This document shows positions 10,966-20,371 of a stretch of DNA of 64,000 bases, piece by piece. Under the pieces are notes generated by a model. That model had not been told where the DNA came from. It did not search any database and saw only the letters and a list, made by a program, of their open reading frames with translations. Both the position numbers and the translations under genes were made by a program. Positions within the stretch are counted from its first letter, which is position 1; the number at the start of each line of letters is the position of its first letter. Location of the stretch: positions 47,464,779 through 47,528,778 of the forward strand of contig NC_090319.1 in the NCBI RefSeq assembly GCF_040869045.1, read 5' to 3'. The DNA is from Eurosta solidaginis (taxonomy: Eukaryota > Arthropoda > Insecta > Diptera > Tephritidae).

Positions 10966-11574
10966 TATATATTCGTTTATCCTGTCATAATTTCTAATTT
11001 ATTGTTCTAAACTGTTTTAAAAGGTCTTTTTATTAAAATTCGATTGCGCTAATCATATTGCTACTCATTTTCATTGCAACAACACTATGTACATTTAATA
11101 ATTTTAAGCAGGTAGATATTCTGCGTGCCGTTGTTTTGGAACAGAAATGTGAAATTTTTTGACTATACCAAATTTATAAATGCAATACAAAATACAAACT
11201 ATGTATGTATATACACATATATATCCACGCGACGCACATGGGATACATAATGTGCGAAATATAATCAATCCATGCACTGTTCCGCTAGTTGTTATTCTTG
11301 TTGTTTTTATTCGTTTTGCGCCGTTATTTCATTGGTATTTGTTGTTGTAAGTTGTTTAATTGAAATGCACTTTGCCATGCATCGTTCAGTGCACGTAATT
11401 GGTTTTGCATTTACATACATACACACATATACACATGCAGCTTTGTTTGTTATGCAACTGAAAACGGTGGGTAAATGGGTTCATACAAAATAAATACGAG
11501 TAGAATACCAAAGATGTAATTTAAATTTGTATTTTTAATGGATTGGACGAATCGGATGGATTTTTCCATACTTT
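10966..11574. other. No recognisable feature
   Basis: AT-rich with short (ACAT)n-like stretches near 11200-11240 and 11415-11440. The plus-strand frame at 11272-11493 runs through simple sequence and is not protein-like. Confidence 0.45.
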
Positions 11575-13781
11575 TTATACTCAGTTGAGCAGAGCTCACA
11601 GAGTATATTAACTTTGATTGGATAACTGCTGGTTAGGTATAAAGGAATCGAGATAGATATAGACTTCCATATATCAAAATCATCAGTATCGCGAAAAAAT
11701 TTGAGTGAGCCATATCCGTCCGTCCGTCCGTCCGTCCGTTAACACGATAACTTGAGTAAATTTTGAGGGGTCTTGATGAAACTTGGAATGTAGGTTCCTG
11801 GGCACACATCTCAGAGCGCTATTTAAAATGAACGATATCGGACTGTAACCACGCCCACTTTTTGATATCGAAAATTTCGAAAAACCGAAAAAGTGCGATA
11901 ATTCATTACCAAAGACGGATAAAGCAATGAAACTTGGTAGGTGAGCTCAACTTAAGACGCAAAATAGATAATTAGTAAAATTTTTGACAATGGGCGTGGC
12001 ACCGCCCACTTTTAAAAATTTAAAAGTTTTGCAAGCCGTAATTTGTCAGTCGTTGAAGATATCATGATGAAATATGGCAGGAACGTTACTCCTATTACTA
12101 TATGTATGCTTAATAAAAATTAGCAAAATCGGATAACGACCACGCCCATTTAAAAAAAATTTCTTTTTAAGTTAAGTTTTAACAAAAAATGTAATATATT
12201 TACAGTACATAAGTAAATTATGTCAACATTCGACTCCATCAATGATATGGTGCAAAAAAATACAAAAATAAAAGAAAATTTCAAAATGGGCGTGACTCCG
12301 CCCTTTTTCATTTAATTTATCTAGGATACTTTAAAAGCCATAAGTCGAACAAAAATTTACCAAACCTTGTGAAATTTGTCAGGGGCTTAGATTCAAGGAC
12401 GATAACTATTTTCTGTGGAAAAGGGCGAAATTGGTTTGAAGCCACGCCCAGTTTTTATACACAGTCGACCGTCTGTCCTTCCTCTCGGCCGTTAACACGA
12501 TAACTTGAGAAAAAATCAATATATCTTTACTAAACTCAGTTCACGTACTTATCCGAACTCACTTTGAATTGGTATAAAAAATGGCCGAAATCCGACTATG
12601 ACCACGCATAATTTTTCGATATCGAAAATTACGAAAAATGAATAAAATGCCATAATTCTATACCAAATACGAAAAAAGGGATGAAACATGGTAATTTGAT
12701 TGGTTTATTTACGCAAAATATAACTTTGGAAAACAACTTTGCAAAATGGGTGTTACACCTACCATATTAAGTAGAAGAAAATGAAATAATTCTGCAGGGC
12801 CAAATCAAAAGCCCTTGGATTGTTGGCACGAATACCATTCGTGGTACTACATATATAAATTAATTAGCGGTACCCGACAATACGTATGTTCTGGGTCACC
12901 CTGGTATACATTTTTGTCAATATCTCGAAAACGCCTTAACATATGCAAATACCACCACTCCCTTTTCAAATACTCATTAACTCCTTTTATTTGATACCCA
13001 TATCGTACAAACAAATTCTAGAGTCACGCCTAGTCCACCTTTATAGCGATATCTCGAAAAGGCGTACTCCTATAGAACTAAGGCCCACGCCTCTTTAAAA
13101 CACTCATTAAAGCCTTTCATTTGATACCCATATCGTACAAACAAATTCTAGAGTCACCCCTGGTCCACCTTTATGGCGATATCTTGAAAAGGCGTATACC
13201 TATAGAACTGAGGCCCACGCCCCTTTAATTTACTCATTAAAGCCTTTCATTCGATACCCATATCTTACAAACAAATTCTAGAGTCACCCTTGGTCCACCT
13301 TTATGGCGATATCTCGAAAAGGCTTCCACCTAAAGAACTAAGGCCCGCGCCCTTTTAAAATAATCATTAAAAACTTTCATTTGATACCCATACCGTACAA
13401 ACAAATGCTAGAGTCACCCCTGGTCCACCTTTATGGCGATACCTCGAAAAGGCGTCCACCTATAGAACTAAGGCCCACTCCCTTTTAAAATAATCATTAA
13501 AACCTTTCATTTGATACCCATACCGTACAAACAAATGCTAGAGTCACCCCTGGTCCACCTTTATGGCGATATCCCTAAATGGCGTCCACCCATAGATCTA
13601 AGGCCTACTCCCTCTTAAAATACTCTTTAATACCTTCCATTTGATACCCATATTATACAAACACGTTCCAGGGTTGCCCTAGATTCATTTTCCTACATGG
13701 AGATTTTCCCTTATTTGTCTACATAGCTCTCAGCTGAGTATGTAATGTTCGGTTACACCTGAACTTAGCCTTCCTTACTTG
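11575..13781 (+). mobile_element. Helentron-like non-autonomous element, family A, copy 2
   Basis: 2,207 bp. 5' end TTATACTCAGTTGAG; 3' end CCTTCCTTACTTG. Subterminal inverted repeats ATACTCAGTTGAG (11577) and CTCAGCTGAGTAT (13729-13741). The 3' stem-loop GTTCGGTTACACCTGAAC is at 13747-13764. A (GTCC)n tract lies at about 11718-11740. Six central tandem units of 130 bp run from about 12900 to 13690. No protein. It fits the HINE/DINE-1 plan (subterminal IRs, GTCY microsatellite, central tandem repeats, 3' hairpin, no target duplication). Confidence 0.87.
12900..13690 (+). repeat. Central tandem repeats of element A copy 2, 130-bp period
   Basis: The landmark TTGATACCCATA recurs near 12991, 13121, 13251, 13381, 13511 and 13641, an exact 130-bp step. 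Each unit also has GGTCCACCTTTATGGCGATA and a CTCATTAA block. Units diverge by point changes, not by length. Confidence 0.9.
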
Positions 13782-14608
13782 TTGGTTTTATTTTTGATTT
13801 CGATTTTGTACAACTGAGTACATACTGCTTATATACATACATACATATATTGAATAACGCAATACAAGCAGTGGCAGCTGTGTAAGATTATTAAAAATTT
13901 GGGGTTGTTTTCTCAAATTTGTTATTATGGGAAAAGTAAGACCATAATAAGAAGAACCAAAAAATCAAAGTTGACAGATGATATATTAGCCATTTCAGAC
14001 CCAACACGTTTCGTTATCAGCCATCCTCATAATGAAGGTTTGATATTGCTTTTATAATCAAGTGGAAATTTTTTTAAATGGAAAATTTTTGCAGTTTTTC
14101 ATACATATGTATGCACATATTTGGGAAAAATGAATACAATCCTGCCCTTTTTTAATTAAACAGTTTTATTTGGCTTGACTCTATGTAGCGAACAGAATTT
14201 TGTAACTGAAACTTAAGTAACATTCCTATAAGTTACAAGCTTGAAACTTGGAATATGGTTCAAAATCCGATGACAATGCAGTAATAAGAAAAAAACTCCG
14301 ACAGGTGTCGCATATTTGTGGTCCGATGTGGCTCATATTTGGAACAAATATTACATAGATTCCGTTAGAAGTAACTTCAAAATACTTTGGGGTTCGAGCA
14401 GGGTCAAGCATATGTGGAACTGAGCCGAGTAAAGTCTTTTGTGGGATTTTGTATTGAGGAGCTACAATTGTTACAAAATTGTCAGGAAAGAGTCCTTGTA
14501 ATAATAAGGCACTAAGGGAATTAAATAGAACGGGAAATATATAAAATATGTATGAGAAAGTAGGCAATTGAATAAAAACTAAAAACTTGAAAATAAAATA
14601 ATTAAAAA
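13782..14608. other. No recognisable feature
   Basis: A short (ACAT)n stretch near 13835-13850. The minus-strand frame at 14226-14660 has no family resemblance, and its start lies in the helentron-like B fragment. Confidence 0.45.
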
Positions 14609-14745
14609 TAGGTAAGAACGCGATTGTCTTCGGCTGTGCCGAAGACCTCATAGCTTTCATGAATGGGGCTGAACAATAATCTTATCTCATTCGTAATATC
14701 CAAATAATCGGCTCTGTAAGATACTCGTAAGGAATATATAGTGAA
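14609..14745 (-). mobile_element. Helentron-like element family B, 3'-end fragment
   Basis: The complement of the B 3' end: the hairpin GTCTTCGGCTGTGCCGAAGAC followed by the AGCTTTCATGAATGGGGCT block and CAATAATCTTATCTC. It matches the terminal 130 bp of copies at 15525 and 20372. Confidence 0.75.
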
Positions 14746-14754
14746 CATGTATAT

Positions 14755-15524
14755 ATACCTAGGCGATTTCACTACATAGTATAAAACAAAGTCGCCTTTT
14801 CTGTCCCTATGTCACTTTGAATGCTTAAACCTTTAAAACTACGCTACGCATTTTGATGCGGTTTTTTTTAATAGTGATTGAAGAGGAAGGTTTATATGTA
14901 TAATAACATCCAATAAATAGTGGAGAAATACTGTTATTTTTGAAGTTTTCAATGTGATGTCGTAAATAATTAAATGGTTTCCGCTTACATTGCAAACGTA
15001 GGCTGAACCCTACGAAGTTCATCAAAATAATGTGCTTAATATTCATTGAAAAGTCCTACAGAAAACTCCGCGATGTTATATGTCAATCTTTACGGACATC
15101 CCAAAATAACATTTTTTATCCCGTTATAACTAGGGTCTTGGGATCCAAACGTGGACCTGGATAATCCTGGGATGTGTTTGTAGACTGGTGACTAGGGTCT
15201 CGAAATAGAGGCGAAAACGTTGACCAAGGTACCCCTAGAATGTGTTTATAAAATATGGATAACAAATGAAAGCTGTTGATAAGTGCTTTAGTAGAGGGTA
15301 ATTATCATACCACTGGGTGACTAGGGTTTCGAGGTATAGGCCAAAACGTAGATCAGGATAACATTAGGATGTGTTTTTAAGTTACGGGTGTCAAATTGAA
15401 GCTGTAGATGTGTGCTTTAGTACAGAATACATACTGCTGGGTGACTAGGTGAATCCGGATACCGCTAGAATCTGTGCGTAATATGGGTATGAAACGAAAG
15501 CTGTTGAAAAGAACTTTAAAGAAG
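14755..15524 (+). mobile_element. Helitron family C, 5' part with tandem units
   Basis: Begins near CTAGGCGATTTCACTACATA and carries blocks typical of insect Helitrons (ATTTTGATGCGGTTTTTTTT, AGAGGAAGGTTTATATGTAT, ATCCAATAAATAGTGGAGAA). About three diverged tandem units follow, each with GGGTGACTAGGGT, TGTTTATAAAATATGGATA and GAAAGCTGTTGA-type blocks. It is cut short by insertion or abutment of element B at 15525. Related pieces carrying the 3' end are at 17784-18135 and 23600-24112. Confidence 0.65.
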
Positions 15525-16965
15525 TTATACCTTTCATGAACATGAAATGTTATATTAACTTTGGTGCGATATTTGTAACGTTGAGAAATATAGAAGATAG
15601 ACTCACCACTAAGTATACCGAATTGATCAGGGCGACGAAATGAGTTGATATAGCCATGTCCGTCTGCCCGTCCGTCCGTCGGTCCGCCCGTCTGTCTGTT
15701 TGAACGCAAACTATTCCCTCAAATTTTGAGATATCTCAATGAAATTTGGCACAAAGATGTATTTTTGTGTCATATTAGACATTTGTCGGATCCGGTAGGA
15801 TCGGACAACTATAACATATATCTCCCATACAACCAATCGTTCAGATAAGACAAGTTTGGTCATTCCTGCCGCAATTTAGAAATTATAAACGTGAAACTCG
15901 GTGATATGTATTCCAATATATCATAGAAGATATTCTGAAGAAATCACTTTGATCGGAGCTATATATAGATATATCCCATACAACCGATCGTTCAGATAGA
16001 AAGATTTTTGGCAATTTATCCCTTAATTTCCAATATAAAAACGTTAAAGTTGGTGATATTTATTCTAATATATCATAGAAGACTTCGAAAATCATATCGA
16101 TCGGAGCTATATATAATATTGTTACGAATATTAGCAAAATTAAGGGGTGCTGCTATCTCTAGGCCGATGCTAAGCGGTGACGTGAATTCACATCAATAAT
16201 TCAATCATTATGTATCTACATAAACGAAACAATAATTGCGTCTACACATATGTACCATGTACGTATTCGAGCAGCGGAGAGTCAATGCCTAAACACATGC
16301 ATATATCGGAGATACTCCTGAAAGTATGCAATGAGAGAAGCTATAAAATCGTGCAATTGTAGTTACAGCTGAGAAGTTTGAGAGCTGATGAGCTGAAGAT
16401 TCTGGAAGCGCCTAGAAGATGCGAACGGTGAAATCAGAGAGTATAAAAGGCAGCAAATATAGAGGCGCTGGAATTCAGTTTGATTTGAGCTATCAAGCAG
16501 TTTCGATTAAGACGCTATCTAGCGAGCCATAGCAGTATTATTTTGAAAGTCAGTTTCATTTAACCTATCAGTTTGGTTATTAAGCCAGCTAGTTGCAAAG
16601 TATAAGTGTTATTTTGAAGTACTTTAATAAAGGCCATTTTTCCATTATTCAATATTGGAGTTATTTATTCAACAGTTTAGTGATACGAACGTTAGCAGAA
16701 GATTGCAAATAAAAGGATTTGCAGGTAAATACGTTACAATATATATCCCATACAACCGATCGTTCAGATAAGGGGGTTTTTTGCCATTATTTATTTTATA
16801 TTTATCTTAAAAATCGTTTAGGTATGTACAACTCTTCACTATATATTTCTTATATTATACGTCAGATTATTTGGAGATAACGAACGGGATAAGATTATTG
16901 TTCATCCCCATTCATGAAAGGTATTAAGTCTTAGGTACAGCCGAAGACAGTCCTATCCATACTTG
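15525..16965 (+). mobile_element. Helentron-like element family B, copy 1, carrying a solo LTR
   Basis: 5' end TTATACCTTTCATGAA; GTCY tract at about 15658-15702; 3' block TTCATGAAAGGTAT, hairpin region and terminal CATACTTG. Excluding the LTR (16120-16738), about 820 bp belong to B. It has few central units (GATCGGAGCTATATATA type). It sits against family C at its 5' side. Confidence 0.8.
16120..16738 (+). mobile_element. Solo LTR of a gypsy-type retrotransposon, copy 1
   Basis: 619 bp, starting TGTTACGAATA and ending TACGTTACA, flanked by ATAT on both sides (16116-16119, 16739-16742), a 4-bp target duplication. It contains a TATA box (TATAAAAG, about 16442) and a polyadenylation-type AATAAA near 16626. 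No internal region, so it arose by LTR-LTR recombination. A second solo copy of the family is at 46918-47434 in the opposite orientation with the same ATAT target. Confidence 0.88.
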
Positions 16966-17129
16966 TTTTCATTGTGATATTCGATTTAGTCGTATCATCG
17001 TGGAAAACTGATATATATGAATGCGAATCCGACATAAAGACATGAATTAATAATACCCACATACCTGTTTACCTACGTCCTATTCGATTTGCCTGAAATG
17101 TGGTATATAAATTTGCGTATATTAGTATT
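16966..17129. other. No recognisable feature
   Basis: Short unassigned spacer between element B copy 1 and the LINE 3' end. Confidence 0.4.
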
Positions 17130-17760
17130 TACTTACTTACTTACTTAATTGGCGCTTAACCGTCTAAACGGTTATGCCCGTCCAACAAGGCGCACCAGTC
17201 GCTCCTTCGCTCCTCCAACCGGCGCCAATTGGTCACACCAAGGGAGTTTAAATCGTTTTCTACCTGGTCCTTCCAATGGAGTGGGTGCCGCTCTCTACCT
17301 CTGCTTCCATATGCGGCTTCCGTTACAAACCGGCCAAGAAAGCCGGAGCATCATCATTCATTCGCATAACATGGCCTAGCCAGTGCAGCCGCTGCGTTTT
17401 AATTCGCTGGACTATGTTGATGTCTGCGTATAGCTCGTACAGCTCATCATTAAATCTTCTTCGGTAATCGCCATCGTCAACTCGTAGAGGTCCATAAATC
17501 TTTCGAAGGACTTTTCTCTTGAGCACTCCCAAAACCGCTTCATCTGCTGTTGTCATGGTCCATGCTTCTTCCCCGTATAGCAGGACGGGTACGATAAGTG
17601 ACTTGTAGAGTATGATTTTCGTTCGCCGAGAGAGGAATTCACTTTCCAATTGCCTACCTGGTCTAAAGTAGCATTTATTGGCAAGATTGATTCTTCGCTG
17701 GATTTCAGTGCTGATGTTGTTGCTAGTGTTGGTGCTGGTTCCCAAATTTTTTAGTATTTA
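17130..17760 (-). pseudogene. LINE ORF2 C-terminal part with (TAAG)n tail
   Basis: The minus-strand frame starting at about 17745 reads 'STEIQRRINLANKCYFRPGR', LSRRTKIILYKSLIVPVLLYG, EAWTMTTADEAVLGVLKRKV, then YGPLRVDDGDYRRRFNDELY and RLHWLGHVMRM. This is the post-catalytic RT block and C-terminal domain of an AP-endonuclease LINE. It ends in four TAAG units (17131-17149 as CTTA). The last part is frameshifted after about 17323. A better-preserved 3' end of the same family is at 54417-54750. Confidence 0.8.
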
Positions 17761-17783
17761 TGTTCATTTTTTCCGGGAAGTAG

Positions 17784-18135
17784 ACCAGAGATGGACTGTG
17801 ACTGGGATTAAGACTAGGACTGGAACTGGGGCTCGGAGTGGGACTGAGACTCGGGATGGGACTGGACCAAATACAGACCACCCTCTGGGACAGGCAATAA
17901 GTGATGAGTAGGACTTGAAAGAAGAGAAAAGAGGGAAGGAGAAGGAGACTGAAAAAGAGATAGGGTGAGACGAAAATAGAAATAGATGAAATGAAAAAGA
18001 CGGAGGGAGGAATGAATAAAAGGTTTAAGAAAAAGTGAAGATAGGGGGGAGGTCAGAGTTAGAGGGGAAAAGCTTATTAAAATGTATGCAGATAGACCAA
18101 ATATAGGGCAGAACAACGTCTGCCAGGTCTGCTAG
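17784..18135 (+). mobile_element. Helitron family C, 3' end copy
   Basis: A GGGACT-type hexamer array (about 17784-17875), then GA-rich sequence, then a canonical Helitron 3' end: hairpin GGCAGA..TCTGCC at 18107-18124 and terminal CTAG at 18132-18135 followed by T. Matches 23765-24112 throughout. No rolling-circle Rep or helicase frame, so it is non-autonomous. Confidence 0.78.
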
Positions 18136-18165
18136 TTTAAGATAAATATAAAATAAGCTTCTATT

Positions 18166-18390
18166 GATAGTCATATATAAGACCAACCGAACCTTAATCA
18201 GGTTATGCTACGCCTCACCTTTTTAGAAATTTCACGCGCCCAACGCTTTTATTTAATTTTCTGATCAACGCCCTAGGATGATCAGGAGTGTGATGACTAG
18301 TACCTAGGACCTGCCTAATTGTTTTCTAGCTTCTAGTATTATTATTACTTCATGTAAGAATTGTTTTCAATAAAACAGTTTAACTGAACA
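18166..18390 (-). repeat. Foldback repeat (family D), copy 2, half element
   Basis: Reverse complement of 70-285: shares GCGCCCAACGCTTTTATTTA, TGATCAACGCCCTAG, ACTAGTACCTAGGACCTG and AATAAAACAGTTTAACT. Only one arm is present, so it is truncated. Confidence 0.65.
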
Positions 18391-19324
18391 TTTTTTTAAA
18401 TTATTTTAGTGATAGATATTTCTTACTTTGGTCTTTAAGCAAACTTTTGGTAATTTGATTCTCATATAATATGAGCAAATATGTTTAGGTGTTCAAAATA
18501 TTTTCATGCTGAAACTAAGGCCTAAAAATTTTTTAAAGATATCTAAATAAAACATCTGTCGAAATATTACATGTGCAGTCATATGTAATTTTATTTTTCT
18601 ACATAAACGTCTGCTGTGTTTTTGAGTTAAATTTGTTTGTGAGTATTTTTGTTGTCACTGGACATATTAGTAGAGAACAGCCGGCCCACTAAGATCGACT
18701 TAACTAAACAAAACTAAATGTCTCAACGTACATCCTAAGCAAACAAAGAAATATTGTTTTAGCTTTGTAAAAATGTGAGTAACCCAGTGGACTTTATGGC
18801 CAATGTATGTATGTACATATGTGCAAAAATGCTTGTACATATATACAAGAAAAACAAACGTCAGCAAAATTTTGCATAATCCTATTTGGTAATTTCTCTG
18901 CACACCAGTGGTTCTTAAGCGGTTCCAAATTATGTGGGATCATTAAATAACAGCTGTTGGGATAACAACACCTGGTTCTGAATTCGCCTTGAGACGAACC
19001 TAGCGTTTTAAAGTCGTGATGTAATTAAATGTACTTGACGGTTGAAAATATCAGTCACTGGCTTAAGTTAGGCCTAAAAAACCACTTCTTTTAATATCAC
19101 GTTGTATCAGTATGGTTAGGCGTTACTAGTGTTCTTATGATACCAAATTGTGCATGATGCGTGAGAGTAATCGATAGCAGAGAAATATAGGATGCAAATA
19201 CTCTATACCTTCTCAAATCGTCCTTTTTAAAAATGTCAGTTCAGCATAGAAGTTCAACTTTTACTTCAGTTATGCTTTGTGGTGGTCACAACGCCACGAG
19301 AAGCTCACCTGGACAAGATGAATA
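18391..19324. other. No recognisable feature
   Basis: AT-rich with a CATA-type stretch near 18800-18840. Nothing matched on either strand. Confidence 0.45.
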
Positions 19325-19513
19325 AAAAAAATTAATTGTAAGGCGCGATAAACTCCGAAGAGATTTTAGGCCGAGCTACTTTTCCAATTTGCGCTGAACT
19401 TCTTTAAATTTTTCCTACATATTGGCGGGACGGACCTACTTATTATTCCGAATGGCATCTGCAAGGGATATGAGTTTTCACTTAGAGCTTTTCGTGTCAG
19501 AAATGCACTAGGA
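19325..19513 (-). mobile_element. SINE family G, 3' fragment
   Basis: Complement of the SINE body at 10075-10240: AAGGCGCGATAA, CTCCGAAGAGAT, CAATTTGCGCTG, GGCGGGACGGACCTAC and GAGTTTTCACTTAGAGCTTTT. The Pol III head is missing (5'-truncated). Confidence 0.7.
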
Positions 19514-19514
19514 G

Positions 19515-20330
19515 TAGGTTAGGTTAGGTTGAGCTGGCCGGTCAATTCAGACTTCAAATAGATTGAGTTTGTCCATAGTATTTCCAGAATTTGTTTGCCG
19601 ACTAAACGGAAGAACCTCAATCATCTGCCAGGACATATGTTATAGAATGACTCCGTCCTCTTGCAAATAATAGGACCCAGCATAAATGCTGCCAAAACAT
19701 CTGCCGCTAATAGCTGGAGCCTTGACCTGGGGAGCACAGGACATGAACACAGGACGTGCTCAACCATTTTTTTCTACAGCTCACACTTCCTACACTTGCT
19801 GTTACTGACCAGGCCTAACTTATAAGCATTGATGCCAGAAGGCAGTGTCCAGTCAGTATGCCCATCGTGTGCCTTAAACCTTCTCTCTTCAGAGATATGA
19901 ACCACTTTGTGAGTCTAATATCGTAAGCTTTGCACATGATCTTAGAAATTTTGCAAACCCGCGCTTTTGTCCACGCCTATCCTGCTTGAAGGTTCATGTG
20001 CAACTCTTGTCTCCTTTTGATATCTCTCTAACGGATTGGGACGTCTATCGTCGACTCGGCGAGTGTTATGCTATCCTTTGCCATCTCATCGGCCTTTTCG
20101 ATACCTTCTATCCATTTAAAACCGGGAACCCAGTAAAGACGTATGGTCGGGTCTGAGCGAAGTTTTTCCAATGCTTCTTTGCATTCCAGAATACTACTTG
20201 ATGAAGTACTGTGTGCGGTTATTGTCTTAAACGCATCCTGTCTATCAATATATAAATTGACGCGACTGCAGCTTAAGCACGCTACCTCCATCTTGTGTAG
20301 TTTGATCTAACTTGAGAGATAGGATAATTG
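19515..20330 (-). pseudogene. LINE RNase H domain and C-terminus
   Basis: The minus-strand frame 20291-20028 reads VNLYIDRQDAFKTI (a DSQ-type Asp motif in intact relatives), SSSILECKEALEKL and LYWVPGFKWIEGIEKADEMA, matching the end of RNase H domains in I/R1-type LINEs (WVPGH.G..GNE.AD..A). Downstream, the usual zinc-knuckle-like tail 'CRKCEL...H..C.CPVL...R' can be followed with frameshifts to about 19540. It ends in AACCTAACCTA. The His of WVPGH is replaced by Phe and GNE by GIE. The same family is at 48035-48960. Confidence 0.8.
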
Positions 20331-20371
20331 ATATCTCAGTTTATAGTCGCAATATTATTTCATTGCAATTT

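Noticed and set aside
11272..11493. 73-codon frame with His/Tyr repeats
   Set aside because: Runs through CATA-type simple sequence; not protein-like.
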